A stretch of 64,000 bases of DNA from Frigidibacter sp037095735 (GCF_037095735.1 NZ_JBAWKD010000002.1:310001-374000); one strand, 5' to 3'; counted from the stretch's first letter, positions 8,764-18,328 are shown. Notes: generated by a model not told the origin, from the sequence alone. Numbers and translations: made by a program.

Positions 8764-9750
8764 ATGGCTGACGGCATGCTCGACATCAACGCGAAGCCCA
8801 CCGAGGAGATCTCGGTCCGCGAGGTCTTCGGGATCGACACCGACATGAAGGTGAAGGGCTTCCCCGACCGCACCGAGCGCGTGCCGGACCTCGACCCGAC
8901 CTACAAGTTCGATCCCGACACCACGCTCGCGATCCTGGCGGGCTTCGCCTACAACCGCCGCGTCATGATCCAGGGCTATCACGGCACCGGCAAATCGACC
9001 CATATCGAGCAGGTCGCGGCGCGGCTGAACTGGCCCTGCGTGCGCGTCAACCTCGACAGCCATGTCAGCCGGATCGACCTGATCGGCAAGGACGCGATCA
9101 AGCTGGTGGACGGCAAGCAGGTGACGGTGTTCCACGAGGGCATCCTGCCCTGGGCGCTGCGCAACCCGACCGCGATCGTCTTCGACGAATACGACGCCGG
9201 CCGCGCCGACGTCATGTTCGTGATCCAGCGCGTGCTGGAGGCCGAGGGCAAGCTGACGCTTCTGGACCAGAACGAGGTGATCAGCCCGAACCCGGCCTTC
9301 CGGCTGTTCGCGACCGCGAACACCGTGGGCCTTGGCGACACCACCGGGCTCTATCACGGCACCCAGCAGATCAACCAGGGCCAGATGGACCGCTGGTCGC
9401 TGGTCGCGACGCTGAACTACCTGTCGCACGATGCCGAAGCGGCGATCGTGCTGGCCAAGAACCCGCATTACAACACCGAGAAGGGCCGCAAGGAGATCAG
9501 CCAGATGGTCACCGTCGCGGACATGACCCGCACGGCCTTCATGAACGGCGACCTCTCGACCGTCATGTCGCCGCGGACCGTGATCGCCTGGGCGCAGAAC
9601 GCGCGGATCTTCTCGAACCTCGGCTATGCCTTCCGACTGACCTTCCTGAACAAGTGCGACGAGCTCGAGCGTCAGACCGTGGCCGAGTTCTACCAGCGCT
9701 GCTTCGGCGAGGAACTGCCCGAGAGCGCGGCCTCGCAGAGCGTCAAGTGA
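8764..9750 (+). CDS. cobS: Cobaltochelatase subunit CobS
   Basis: AAA+ ATPase subunit of the aerobic cobaltochelatase (CobN-CobS-CobT), which inserts Co2+ into hydrogenobyrinic acid a,c-diamide in B12 synthesis. 328 residues, the standard CobS length. Walker A is GYHGTGKST at 71-79; Walker B is in AIVFDEYDAG; sensor-1 is in RLFATANTVG. The N-terminus (DINAKPTEEISVREVFGID) is typical, so I start at ATG 8764. cobT follows after 93 bp containing a GGGGGGCCGCGGCCCCCC hairpin. cobN is not in the window. Confidence 0.96.
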   Translation: MADGMLDINAKPTEEISVREVFGIDTDMKVKGFPDRTERVPDLDPTYKFDPDTTLAILAGFAYNRRVMIQGYHGTGKSTHIEQVAARLNWPCVRVNLDSHVSRIDLIGKDAIKLVDGKQVTVFHEGILPWALRNPTAIVFDEYDAGRADVMFVIQRVLEAEGKLTLLDQNEVISPNPAFRLFATANTVGLGDTTGLYHGTQQINQGQMDRWSLVATLNYLSHDAEAAIVLAKNPHYNTEKGRKEISQMVTVADMTRTAFMNGDLSTVMSPRTVIAWAQNARIFSNLGYAFRLTFLNKCDELERQTVAEFYQRCFGEELPESAASQSVK

Positions 9751-9843
9751 AGTGACCGGGGGGCCGCGGCCCCCCGGGACCCCCGCGCTTCGGGCGCGGC
9801 ATGAATGGGGCCCGGCCGCCGGGCCAGTAAGGACCCGCGAGCG

Positions 9844-11727
9844 ATGTCGAAACCCTCCGACAACCCGGCAGATCCCTTCAAGAAGGCGCTGGCCGAGGCC
9901 GCCAAGACCATGGCCGACGCGCCCGACCTGACCGTCAGCTATTCGGTCGACCCGCCCGGCATGTCGGGCGACACCATGCGCCTGCCGCAGGTCAGCCGCC
10001 GGATGACCCGCGACGAGGTGCTGCTGGCCCGCGGCACCGCCGACAGCCTCGCGCTGCGCCATCGCTATCACGACGCCAAGGTCTTCAACCGCTATGCCCC
10101 GCAGGGGCAGATGGCGCGCGACCTGTTCGAGGCGATGGAACATGCCCGCTGCGAAGCGGTGGGCGCGCGCGACATGCCCGGCACGCTGGGCAACATCGAC
10201 GCCAAGATCGGCCATGACGCCGAACGCAAGGGCTATGGCCAGATCCGCAGCCAGACCGACGCGCCGCTGGCCGCGGCGGCGGGCTATCTGGTGCGCCATC
10301 TCGCCACCGGCCGGGCGCTGCCGCCGGCGGCCGCGAATGTGATGGAGCTGTGGCGGCCCTTCATCGAAGGGCAGGCGCAGGGCGCGCTCGACGACATCAA
10401 CGCCACGCTCGCCGACCAGACCGCCTTCGCGCGGCTGGCGCGGCGGGTGATCTCGGACCTCGGCTACGGCGACCAGCTGGGCGACGATCCCGACAGCGAG
10501 GATGACGACGCCGGCGACGAGGCGACCGAGGATCAGGAACCCGAGTCCGGCGACAGCCAGAACCGCGACCAGGAGCAGGACGACCAGTCCGAGGCCGCGC
10601 CCGAGCAGAGCCAGGAACAGCAGCAGGACTCGGCCGAGGCGCAGGTCAGCTCGGACGATCTCGCCGACCAGGAAGAGGGCGAAGAGGCGGAACTGCCCGA
10701 GGGAGACGCGCCGATGGAGCCGCCGCCCCCCGCCCCGCATTCCAGCGCCGATCCGAACTATGCCGTCTACACGACCCTCTTCGACGAAGAGATCGGCGCG
10801 GCCGACCTTGCGGAACCCGCGGAACTGGAACGGCTGCGCGCCTATCTCGACCAGCAGCTGGAACCGCTGAAGGGTGCCGTGTCGCGCCTTGCCAACAAGC
10901 TGCAGCGCCGCCTGCAGGCCCAGCAGAACCGCAGCTGGGAATTCGACCGCGAAGAGGGCACGCTGGACGCGGGCCGCCTCGCGCGCGTCGTCGCCAACCC
11001 GACCACGCCGCTGTCCTTCAAGGTCGAGAAGGACACCGAATTCCGCGACACCGTGGTGACGCTGCTTCTGGACAACTCCGGCTCGATGCGCGGGCGTCCG
11101 ATCTCGATCGCGGCGATCTGCGCCGACGTGCTGGCGCGCACGCTGGAACGCTGCCAGGTGAAGGTCGAGATCCTGGGCTTCACCACCCGCGCCTGGAAAG
11201 GCGGGCAAAGCCGCGAAAGCTGGCTGGCCGCGGGCCGCCCCCAGCAGCCGGGTCGCCTGAACGACCTGCGCCACATCGTCTACAAGTCCGCCGACGCGCC
11301 CTGGCGGCGGGTGCGGGCGAACCTCGGCCTGATGATGAAAGAGGGCCTGCTGAAGGAAAACATCGACGGCGAGGCGCTGGAATGGGCGCACAAGCGGATG
11401 CTCGCCCGGCACGAGGCGCGCAAGATCCTGATGGTGATCTCGGACGGGGCGCCGGTGGACGACTCGACCCTGTCGGTCAACCCCGCGAACTATCTGGAAA
11501 AACACCTGCGCGACGTGATCGCGATGGTCGAGAAGCGCCGCGCGGTGGAGCTGATCGCCATCGGCATCGGCCATGACGTGACCCGCTACTACCAGCGCGC
11601 CGTCACCATCACCGATGTCGAACAGCTTGCCGGCGCGATGACCGAACAGTTGGCCGGGCTCTTCGACAGCGACCCGCGCAAGCGCGCGCGCTTCGCGGGC
11701 CAGACCCGGGTCGGGGGAAGCCGCTGA
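9844..11727 (+). CDS. cobT: Cobaltochelatase subunit CobT
   Basis: Partner of CobS in the aerobic cobaltochelatase. 627 residues. The N-terminal domain is followed by a very acidic Asp/Glu/Gln-rich stretch (about residues 215-300) and a C-terminal von Willebrand A domain. That domain has the MIDAS motif DNSGSMRG starting at Asp410, as in magnesium-chelatase D subunits. The start at 9844 is preceded by a purine-rich GGACCCGCGAGCG, a weak Shine-Dalgarno. The stop TGA overlaps the ATG of the aminopeptidase gene (TGATG), implying translational coupling. Confidence 0.95.
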   Translation: MSKPSDNPADPFKKALAEAAKTMADAPDLTVSYSVDPPGMSGDTMRLPQVSRRMTRDEVLLARGTADSLALRHRYHDAKVFNRYAPQGQMARDLFEAMEHARCEAVGARDMPGTLGNIDAKIGHDAERKGYGQIRSQTDAPLAAAAGYLVRHLATGRALPPAAANVMELWRPFIEGQAQGALDDINATLADQTAFARLARRVISDLGYGDQLGDDPDSEDDDAGDEATEDQEPESGDSQNRDQEQDDQSEAAPEQSQEQQQDSAEAQVSSDDLADQEEGEEAELPEGDAPMEPPPPAPHSSADPNYAVYTTLFDEEIGAADLAEPAELERLRAYLDQQLEPLKGAVSRLANKLQRRLQAQQNRSWEFDREEGTLDAGRLARVVANPTTPLSFKVEKDTEFRDTVVTLLLDNSGSMRGRPISIAAICADVLARTLERCQVKVEILGFTTRAWKGGQSRESWLAAGRPQQPGRLNDLRHIVYKSADAPWRRVRANLGLMMKEGLLKENIDGEALEWAHKRMLARHEARKILMVISDGAPVDDSTLSVNPANYLEKHLRDVIAMVEKRRAVELIAIGIGHDVTRYYQRAVTITDVEQLAGAMTEQLAGLFDSDPRKRARFAGQTRVGGSR

Positions 11728-13538
11728 TGTTCCAGACCTTCACCGCCGCCACCCGGCCCGAGGACGGCCCTGCGCGACTTGCCGCGCTGCGGGCCGAACT
11801 GGAACGGCGCGAGCTTGACGGCTTCATCGTGCCACGCTCGGACGCCTGGCAGGGCGAATATGTCAGCCCGCATGACGAGCGGCTGGCCTGGCTGACCGGC
11901 TTCACCGGCTCGGCCGGGTTCGCGATCGTGCTGCCGCAGGTGGCGGGCGTCTTCATCGACGGGCGCTACCGGGTGCAGGTCAAGGCGCAGGTCGCGCTGG
12001 AGCACTTCACACCGGTCGCCTGGCCCGAGACCCTGCCCGGCCCCTGGCTGAAGCAACAGCTTCCGGGCGGCGGCGCGGTGGGCTTCGATCCTTGGCTGCA
12101 CACGCCGAAAGAGATCCGCGAGATCGAAAAGGCGCTGGCCGGCACCGCGGTCAAGCTGGTGCCGGTGAGCAATGCGCTGGATGCGGTCTGGCCCGACCAG
12201 CCCGCCCCGGCGCGTGGCAAGGTCGTACTGCAACCCGTCGATTTCGCTGGCGAAACCGCCGAGGACAAGCTCGCGCGGATCGCGGGCGTGCTGAAGGCCG
12301 CCGGTCAGGCGACCTGCGTGATCACACTGCCGGATTCGATTTCCTGGCTGTTGAACATCCGCGGCAGCGACATTCCGAAGAACCCGGTGGTGCAGGCCTT
12401 CGCGATCCTAGACGCGGGCGGCAGCCTTGATCTGTTCATCGACCCCGCGAAGGTCGAGGGGCTCTCCCTGCCCCGCAAGGTGCGCCTGCACGCGCCCGAC
12501 AGCTTCCCGATGGCGCTACGCGGCCTTGACGGTCCGGTGCGCGTCGATCCGGCCACCGCGCCGCTGCAGGTGCTGGCCGAGATGAAGCACGGCGGTTTCG
12601 GCGGCACCGGCATCAAGATCGCCGAGGCCGAGGACCCGATCCTGCTGCCCAAGGCCCGCAAGAACCCGGCCGAGATCGCGGCGACGACCGAGGCGCATCT
12701 GCGCGACGGCGCGGCGATGGTCGAGTTCCTCGCCTGGCTCGATGCCGAGGCGCCGAAGAGCGGGCTGACCGAGATCGCGGTGGTGAAGGCGCTTGAGGGC
12801 TTCCGGCGCGCGACCAATGCGTTGAAGGACATCAGCTTCGACACGATCTGCGGCGCGGGCCCGAACGGCGCCATCGTGCATTACCGCGTCACCGAAGAGA
12901 CCGACCGCGTGATCACACCCGGTCAGCTGCTGCTGGTCGACTCGGGCGGGCAATATGTCGACGGCACCACCGACATCACCCGCACCATCGCCGTGGGCGA
13001 GGTCGGCGAGGCCGAAAAGCACGCCTTCACCCTTGTCCTGCAGGGGATGATCGGGATTTCGCGGCTGCGCTGGCCGAAGGGTCGCGCGGGCCGCGATCTC
13101 GAGGCGGTGGCGCGCTATCCGCTCTGGCTCAACGGCATGGATTACGACCACGGCACCGGTCACGGCGTCGGCGCCTATCTGTCGGTGCACGAAGGCCCGG
13201 CGCGGCTGAGCCGGGTGTCGGACGTGCCGCTGGAAACGGGCATGATCCTGTCGAATGAGCCCGGCTATTACCGCGAGGGCGCCTTCGGGATCCGGATCGA
13301 GAACCTGATCACCGTCATCCCCGCCCCCGACCTGCCCGGCCAGGACGACCGCGAGATGCTGGCCTTCGACACCCTGACCTGGGTGCCGATCGACCGGCGG
13401 CTGGTGACGGTCGCGATGCTTTCGGGGGCCGAGCGCGATTGGCTCAACGCCTATCACGCCACGGTGGCCGAGAAGCTGGCGCCGCGGCTGTCCGAGGCTG
13501 CCCGCGACTGGCTGGCTGAGGCCACCGCCCCGATCTGA
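11727..13538 (+). CDS. pepP: M24 family Xaa-Pro aminopeptidase (aminopeptidase P)
   Basis: Dinuclear-metal aminopeptidase that releases N-terminal residues preceding proline. 603 residues, the long three-domain form with two creatinase-like N-terminal domains and a C-terminal pita-bread domain. The metal ligands are visible in order: the two Asp in VDSGGQYVDGTTDIT, the His in HGTGHGVG, the Glu in NEPGYY and the Glu in RIEN. It overlaps the cobT stop by one base, so it is probably co-transcribed with cobS-cobT although functionally unrelated. The symbol is assigned by family. Confidence 0.92.
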   Translation: MFQTFTAATRPEDGPARLAALRAELERRELDGFIVPRSDAWQGEYVSPHDERLAWLTGFTGSAGFAIVLPQVAGVFIDGRYRVQVKAQVALEHFTPVAWPETLPGPWLKQQLPGGGAVGFDPWLHTPKEIREIEKALAGTAVKLVPVSNALDAVWPDQPAPARGKVVLQPVDFAGETAEDKLARIAGVLKAAGQATCVITLPDSISWLLNIRGSDIPKNPVVQAFAILDAGGSLDLFIDPAKVEGLSLPRKVRLHAPDSFPMALRGLDGPVRVDPATAPLQVLAEMKHGGFGGTGIKIAEAEDPILLPKARKNPAEIAATTEAHLRDGAAMVEFLAWLDAEAPKSGLTEIAVVKALEGFRRATNALKDISFDTICGAGPNGAIVHYRVTEETDRVITPGQLLLVDSGGQYVDGTTDITRTIAVGEVGEAEKHAFTLVLQGMIGISRLRWPKGRAGRDLEAVARYPLWLNGMDYDHGTGHGVGAYLSVHEGPARLSRVSDVPLETGMILSNEPGYYREGAFGIRIENLITVIPAPDLPGQDDREMLAFDTLTWVPIDRRLVTVAMLSGAERDWLNAYHATVAEKLAPRLSEAARDWLAEATAPI

Positions 13539-13601
13539 CACGCAGGTTTTACCGAAGACCCTGAAGGTTCCGGTCTCGCGACCGGAGCCAAGGAGACTGC
13601 C

Positions 13602-13952
13602 ATGTTGATGACCCAGACCCAGCCCGCCGTCCGCCGCCTGCCCGGCACCTGGGTGGTCCGCGCCGCCGGTGCCGTGCTCGGCGAGACCGAGACCGCGCTG
13701 GAACTGACCGAGGCCAATGGCCTGACCCAGGTCTACTTCCCCGAAGCCGATCTCGCGCTTGCCTTTTTCGAACGTTCGCCGCGCAGGATCGCCTCCGATC
13801 TGGGCGGAACCATGCAGTATTTCGACATTATCGGCCGTAACGGGGCGATGGCCGAGGCGGCTTGGACCCACGAGGCCGCCCAGGACCGCGCCGCGCGCCT
13901 GACTGGCCATATCGCCTTCGACACCCAGCGGGTCGCTGTCGAACGCGTCTGA
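13602..13952 (+). CDS. DUF427 domain-containing protein
   Basis: 116-residue protein of unknown function belonging to the small DUF427 family. The fold signature is visible: VVRAAGAVLGETETALELTE, then YFPEADLALAFFERS, then a conserved YFDIIGRNG strand and AAWTHEAAQ. The start ATG at 13602 follows AAGGAGACTGCC; ATG 13608 is also possible. A small CCGGTC-TCGC-GACCGG hairpin (13570-13585) lies in the leader just upstream of the Shine-Dalgarno and could influence translation. Confidence 0.8.
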   Translation: MLMTQTQPAVRRLPGTWVVRAAGAVLGETETALELTEANGLTQVYFPEADLALAFFERSPRRIASDLGGTMQYFDIIGRNGAMAEAAWTHEAAQDRAARLTGHIAFDTQRVAVERV

Positions 13953-14041
13953 CGCCGCGACAGCGAAAGGGGCATGGGCGGGGGTCTTCCGCCCGGCCCG
14001 TCCCGGGGATAGGGTGCCGGCCTGACCGGAGGAGCCCGCCC

Positions 14042-15421
14042 ATGGCCATCGACACCGTCCTGCCCGCCCTTTCCGCCCTGCTGGGCGACAGGCTCAGCAC
14101 GTCGCGCGGCGACCGCGACCAGCACGGTCACTCGGAAAGCTACTTCCCCCCGACCCCGCCCGAGGCGGTGGCCTGGCCCGAAACCACCGCCGAACTGGCC
14201 GAGATCGTGCAGATCTGCGCCAGCGCCGGCGTGCCGGTGGTGCCCTGGGGCGCGGGCACCTCGCTCGAAGGTCAGGCGCAGGCCACGCAGGGCGGGCTCG
14301 TGCTCGACATGGCGCGGATGGCGCAGGTGCTCGAGGTGCTGCCCGAGGACATGCTGGTCCGCGTCCAGCCCGGCATCACCCGCGAGGCGCTGAACGCCCA
14401 TCTGCGCGACACGGGTCTGTTCTTCCCGATCGACCCTGGCGCCAATGCCTCGATTGGCGGCATGGCCGCGACGCGTGCCTCGGGCACCACGGCGGTGAAA
14501 TACGGCACCATGCGCGACAACGTGCTGGCGGCAGAGGTGGTGCTGGCCGACGGCCGCGTCATCCGCACCGGCTCGGGCGCGCGCAAATCCTCGGCCGGCT
14601 ACGACCTGACCGGGCTCTTCGTCGGCGCCGAGGCCACGCTTGGCATCTTCACCGAGTTGACCCTGCGCCTGCATGGCCAGCCCGAGGCGGTGACCGCCGC
14701 CGTCTGCGCCTTCGACGACTTCGCCCGCGCGGTGGAAACCGTGATCGCGACGATCCAGATGGGCATCGACGTGGCCCGCATCGAATTCGTCGACGAGGCC
14801 ACCGCGGCCGCGTTCAACGCCGCCGCCGGCACCGATCTGCCGGAACTGCCGCATCTGATGGTGGAATTCCACGGCACCCCGGCCGCGGTGAAGGAACAGG
14901 CCGAACGCTTCGGCGAGATCGTGGCCGAGATGGGCGGCGCGCATTTCGCCTGGGCCGAGCGGCCCGAGGACCGCACGAAGCTGTGGAAGATGCGCCACGG
15001 CGCCTATCCCGCCTGCCTCGCGCTGCGCCCCGGGTCGATGGCGGTGGTGACCGACATCTGCGTGCCGATCTCGCACCTGGCCGAGGCCGTGGCCGAAACC
15101 CGCGCCGACATCGCCGAACAGGGGCTTATCGGCCCGATCCTCGGCCATGTCGGCGACGGCAATTTCCACGCCATCCTGCTCGTCGACCGCGACGACCCCG
15201 AGGAGCTTTCGCGCGCCAAATGGATCGCCGCGCGCCTCGCCGCCCGCGCGCACCGCTTCGGCGGCACGATGACCGGCGAGCATGGCGTGGGCATCGGCAA
15301 GCGCGCGCTGATGGCCGATGAACACGGCCAGGGCTGGCAGGTGATGGCGGCGATCAAGCAGGCGCTCGACCCGAAGAACATCCTGAACCCCGGCAAGATC
15401 GTGCCCGGAGACCTCGCATGA
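14042..15421 (+). CDS. FAD-linked D-2-hydroxyacid dehydrogenase (D-lactate/glycolate oxidase family)
   Basis: Flavoenzyme of the FAD-binding PCMH type (GlcD/Dld family) that oxidises D-lactate or related 2-hydroxyacids and passes electrons to the respiratory chain. 459 residues. The N-terminal FAD domain shows VPVVPWGAGTSLEGQ and PGITREALNAHL, then DPGANASIGGMAATRASGT and GSGARKSSAGYDLTGLFVGAEATLGI. The C-terminal domain has GHVGDGNFHAIL and TGEHGVGIGKR, the substrate and metal residues of this family. GGAGGAG precedes the ATG. The exact substrate is inferred only: 'D-lactate dehydrogenase (cytochrome)' is the most usual label. Confidence 0.88.
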   Translation: MAIDTVLPALSALLGDRLSTSRGDRDQHGHSESYFPPTPPEAVAWPETTAELAEIVQICASAGVPVVPWGAGTSLEGQAQATQGGLVLDMARMAQVLEVLPEDMLVRVQPGITREALNAHLRDTGLFFPIDPGANASIGGMAATRASGTTAVKYGTMRDNVLAAEVVLADGRVIRTGSGARKSSAGYDLTGLFVGAEATLGIFTELTLRLHGQPEAVTAAVCAFDDFARAVETVIATIQMGIDVARIEFVDEATAAAFNAAAGTDLPELPHLMVEFHGTPAAVKEQAERFGEIVAEMGGAHFAWAERPEDRTKLWKMRHGAYPACLALRPGSMAVVTDICVPISHLAEAVAETRADIAEQGLIGPILGHVGDGNFHAILLVDRDDPEELSRAKWIAARLAARAHRFGGTMTGEHGVGIGKRALMADEHGQGWQVMAAIKQALDPKNILNPGKIVPGDLA

Positions 15422-15807
15422 GCTTTTCGACCCCCGACGATTTCGCGCGGCAATTCGCGCAGGCCTGGGGCGCGCGCGACGTGGCGGCGCTGGTCTCGCT
15501 CTTCTCCGAGGACGCGGACCTGCTGACCCTGACCGGCGCCTGGGCCGAGGGTCGTGAAGAGATCGGCAACGTGCTGTCGGGTGAATTGGCCGGCGCCTTC
15601 GCCCGCGCCAAGCTGGTGACCGGCAAGGCCAAGGTCCGCGCGATCGGGCCGCAGGCGGCGGTGGTGATGCAGCGCTTCGTGCTCTCGGGGATCCGCAATG
15701 CCGACGGCAGCGACGCGGGCCGGATCGGCACGGTTCTGAGCGCGGTCGTCGCCCCCGGCGGCGACGGCTGGCAGGTGCGGCAGGCGACCTTCAGCGTCGA
15801 GAGCTGA
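15418..15807 (+). CDS. NTF2-like / SgcJ-EcaC family protein
   Basis: 129-residue protein with the NTF2-like cone fold of the SgcJ/EcaC group. The pattern is FARQFAQAWGARDVAALVSLFSEDADLLTLTG, then a conserved AEGREEI turn and antiparallel strands (VRAIGPQAAVVMQRFVLS... GDGWQVRQATFSVES). Its ATG overlaps the dehydrogenase stop (ATGA), so the two are translationally coupled. A direct role with the dehydrogenase is possible but unproven; members of this family include small-molecule binding proteins and enzymes. Its 3' end overlaps the convergent DUF1992 gene by 17 bp. Confidence 0.8.
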   Translation: MSFSTPDDFARQFAQAWGARDVAALVSLFSEDADLLTLTGAWAEGREEIGNVLSGELAGAFARAKLVTGKAKVRAIGPQAAVVMQRFVLSGIRNADGSDAGRIGTVLSAVVAPGGDGWQVRQATFSVES

Positions 15808-16105
15808 AGGCCTGTTTCGCAAGGTCCAGCCGGACCTCCATCATCGACATCTCGCGCAGGATCTCGCCCCGCTTCGTGCGGTCGGTCTCGTCGCGCAGGC
15901 TCTCGCGCAGCCGCGCGAGGGTCTTCGACAGGGTGACGAATTCCGGCTCGCCCCCCGCCTCGCGCACCAGCCGGTGCAGCAGCGCGTTCTCGGGATCCTC
16001 GACCTCGGGCAAGGGCTTGCCCGCCCCCGCGAGGTTGTCGAAGGCGCCGTTCGCTTCCGCCTCGGCGATCCGGGCGTTGATCAGGTCGATGAGCGGATGG
16101 TCCAT
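15791..16105 (-). CDS. DUF1992 domain-containing protein
   Basis: 104-residue cytosolic protein of the DUF1992/DnaJ-homologue C28 family, function not established. The signature N-terminus is complete: IDLINARIAEAEANGAFDNLAGAGKPL, followed by helical segments (FVTLSKTLARLRESL, EILREMSMMEVRLDLA). The gene converges on and overlaps the NTF2-like gene by 17 bp without an intervening terminator. Confidence 0.85.
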   Translation of the reverse strand: MDHPLIDLINARIAEAEANGAFDNLAGAGKPLPEVEDPENALLHRLVREAGGEPEFVTLSKTLARLRESLRDETDRTKRGEILREMSMMEVRLDLAKQAFSSRR

Positions 16106-16164
16106 GGGCCGACGATGCCAAGGTCAGCGCCCGGGCGCAACACCGGGCAAGGGCACCAAAGCAC

Positions 16165-16185
16165 GGGGGGCTCCGCGAGCCCCCC
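16165..16185. terminator. Hairpin downstream of the 5'-nucleotidase gene
   Basis: Perfect 9-bp stem GGGGGGCTC / GAGCCCCCC with a CGC loop, 10 bases beyond the nucleotidase stop on the minus strand. It lies within the 89-bp gap between two minus-strand genes and would separate their transcripts. Confidence 0.65.
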
Positions 16186-16194
16186 GACCCTGTT

Positions 16195-17796
16195 TCACTT
16201 CTTGACGATGCGCCCGTCGGTATAGGGCTTGTAGGGCTGGTTCGCCGCCAGGAACTCGGCCGTCACATCGGCGAGGTCCGGCCCGAAGTCATAGGCGTTC
16301 ATCCCCTCGGCCGCGAACATCTTGAAGCCGTCGCCGCCATTGCGGACGTAGTTGTTGGTCACCACGCCATAGGTCGCCTCGGGGTCGATCGGCACCCATT
16401 TGCCGTCCTTCTCGACCATGACGTCCGACACTCGCTCGCCCACCGGCTTCGAGATGTCGAAGGTATAGTGCAGCCCAGCGACCTGGGCGAAGCGGCCCGC
16501 GGCCTCTTCATACTGGCTCACGCCATTCTCCAGCGCCTTGACGATGGTCGCGCCCTTGGCCTGGAAGGTGGCGAGCGTGTTCTGGAACGGCAGCACCGTC
16601 AGCACGTCGCCCATCGTCACCTCGCCCCCGGCGATCGAGGCGCGCAGGCCCCCGCCGTTCGCGATCGAGATGGTCACGCCCTGGTCCTTGACCCGCGCCA
16701 ACTGCGCATCGGCGACAAGGTTGCCCATGGTGCATTCCACCGCGCGGCAGCTGTCGCGGTTGCCGTCGATGTCGCCCTCGCTGGTGGCGACGACCTTGGC
16801 CTTCAGCTCGTCGATCGGGCCCGACAGTTCCTTGATGCGCGCGACCATTTCCGGGTCCGGCGTGACCGAGGCATCGAGCAGGATCGGCTCGCCTTCCGCC
16901 TTCAGAAGCTTGCCGGCGTCGTCGAAGGTCAGGACCGTGTGGCCGAGGTATTTCGAATAGGCATAGGCGGTGCTGATCGGCACCTCAGTGCCCGAGGGGC
17001 CCTTGACCATGGTCGGGAACGGACCCGCGGCCTTTTCGTCGGTGCTCGACAGGTAGGTGTGCGAATGCCCGCCGATGATCGCGTCCACGCCCTCGGCCTT
17101 GGCGGCGATCGCCTGGTCCTTGACGTAGCCGACATGGGTCAGGGCGATGATCTTGGTGACGCCCTCGGCCTCCAGCGCCGCGGCATCGGCGGCGAGGCTG
17201 TCGGCCTCGTCCTGGAAGGTGACGTTCGGGCCGGGCGACGAGGTTTCGGGCGTGTCCACCGCCAGCGCCGAGATGATGCCGATCTTCTCGCCGCCGACCT
17301 CGAGCACGGCATGGTCCTTGATCTTGCCCTTCAGCTCGGTCGAGGACGACAGGTCGAGGTTGCCCGAGATCACCGGGAAGGTGACGTTGTCCAGCAGCTC
17401 CAGCGTGCCGGTGGGGCCGTCGTCGAATTCGTGGTTGCCGACGGCCATCGCGTCGAAGCCGATGTCGGTCATCAGCTCGGCCACCAGCTTGCCCTTGTAG
17501 GTCGAATAGAACAGCGAGCCCTGGTACTGGTCGCCCGCGTCCAGCACGATGACATTCGCGCCCTCGGCCTTCAGCTTGTCGCGCATCGCGTTGATTTCGG
17601 TCTTCACGCGGGCGATGCCCCCGAAGCACTCGCCCTTCGCCTCGCCCTCGTCGCCGCAGGTCGAATCGTACTTGTTGATCGACTGGATGCGGCTGTGCAG
17701 GTCGTTGATGTGCAGCACATGCAGGGTGTAATCGGCATGGGCGGCGCCGGCGGTCAGCGCGAGCGCCGCGGCCGAGGCAAGAAGCCTGGTCTGCAT
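16195..17796 (-). CDS. Periplasmic bifunctional metallophosphatase/5'-nucleotidase
   Basis: Exported enzyme that dephosphorylates extracellular nucleotides to nucleosides. 533 residues beginning with a cleavable signal peptide (hydrophobic core then AGAAHA-D). The N-terminal calcineurin-like metal domain has HINDLHSR, VLDAGDQYQGS, GNHEFDDG, LTHVGYVKD and GGHSHTYL, supplying the two-metal site. The C-terminal 5'-nucleotidase domain has IANGGGLRASI and LPFQNTL, then the NNYVRNGGDGF substrate-stacking loop. The protein fits functionally with pyrD and the deo/add/upp salvage operon elsewhere in the window, though not in one operon. Confidence 0.92.
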   Translation of the reverse strand: MQTRLLASAAALALTAGAAHADYTLHVLHINDLHSRIQSINKYDSTCGDEGEAKGECFGGIARVKTEINAMRDKLKAEGANVIVLDAGDQYQGSLFYSTYKGKLVAELMTDIGFDAMAVGNHEFDDGPTGTLELLDNVTFPVISGNLDLSSSTELKGKIKDHAVLEVGGEKIGIISALAVDTPETSSPGPNVTFQDEADSLAADAAALEAEGVTKIIALTHVGYVKDQAIAAKAEGVDAIIGGHSHTYLSSTDEKAAGPFPTMVKGPSGTEVPISTAYAYSKYLGHTVLTFDDAGKLLKAEGEPILLDASVTPDPEMVARIKELSGPIDELKAKVVATSEGDIDGNRDSCRAVECTMGNLVADAQLARVKDQGVTISIANGGGLRASIAGGEVTMGDVLTVLPFQNTLATFQAKGATIVKALENGVSQYEEAAGRFAQVAGLHYTFDISKPVGERVSDVMVEKDGKWVPIDPEATYGVVTNNYVRNGGDGFKMFAAEGMNAYDFGPDLADVTAEFLAANQPYKPYTDGRIVKK

Positions 17797-17989
17797 CGGG
17801 GATCCTCCTGTCGGATACTTGTCATATGGCCGTTACATTGGCGGCGACCGGGGAAGCCTGTCAAAGCCGAATGCCCGGGCATCCTTGCGTAATGCAATGA
17901 CGCGCGCGTGACACTGCCCGCAAAGCGGGCAATCGCGGGCGGCTCTGCGCCCATTGACGCGGGCCGGGGTTCCGGCGCATGTGTCGGCC

Positions 17990-18328
17990 ATGCTCGTCTT
18001 CAAGATCCTTCGCCGGTCCGAATGGGACCAGTTCCGCGCTGCGGGAGAGACCGCCGGGGCGCCGGTGGATCTGGCCGACGGCTACATCCACTTTTCGACC
18101 GCGAACCAGGTCGCCGAGACGGCCGCGAAGCATTTCGCGACCGAGAGCGACCTCGTGCTGGTCGCGGCCGCCGCCGACATGCTGGGCGACGCGCTGAAAT
18201 GGGAGCCGTCGCGGGGCGGGCAGCTGTTTCCGCATCTCTATCGCCCGCTGCGGCTGGCCGACGTGGTCTGGGACAAGTCCCTGCCGCTGGGCGCCACGGG
18301 CCACATCTTCCCCGAGGGCCTGCTGTGA
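17990..18328 (+). CDS. DUF952 domain-containing protein
   Basis: 112-residue protein of the DUF952 family, proposed from fold to resemble glutathione-independent or ADP-ribosyl-type folds but with no defined reaction. Typical elements: VFKILRRSEWDQFRAAG at the start, GYIHFSTANQVAETA in the middle, and HLYRPLRLADV with G-T-GHIFPEG at the end. I place the start at ATG 17990 because the domain begins there. Its TGA is embedded in the GTG start of pyrD (GTGA), so the two are coupled. Confidence 0.82.
   Translation: MLVFKILRRSEWDQFRAAGETAGAPVDLADGYIHFSTANQVAETAAKHFATESDLVLVAAAADMLGDALKWEPSRGGQLFPHLYRPLRLADVVWDKSLPLGATGHIFPEGLL

Noticed and set aside
9755..9800. GGGGGGCCGCGGCCCCCC hairpin between cobS and cobT as a terminator
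   Set aside because: It lies inside a functional gene pair and lacks a T tract; attenuation is possible but unsupported.
8287..11574. Very long open frame on the minus strand opposite cobS and cobT
   Set aside because: It is antisense to two certain genes, its translation is rich in Arg/His/Gly without domains, and such frames are expected at this GC content.
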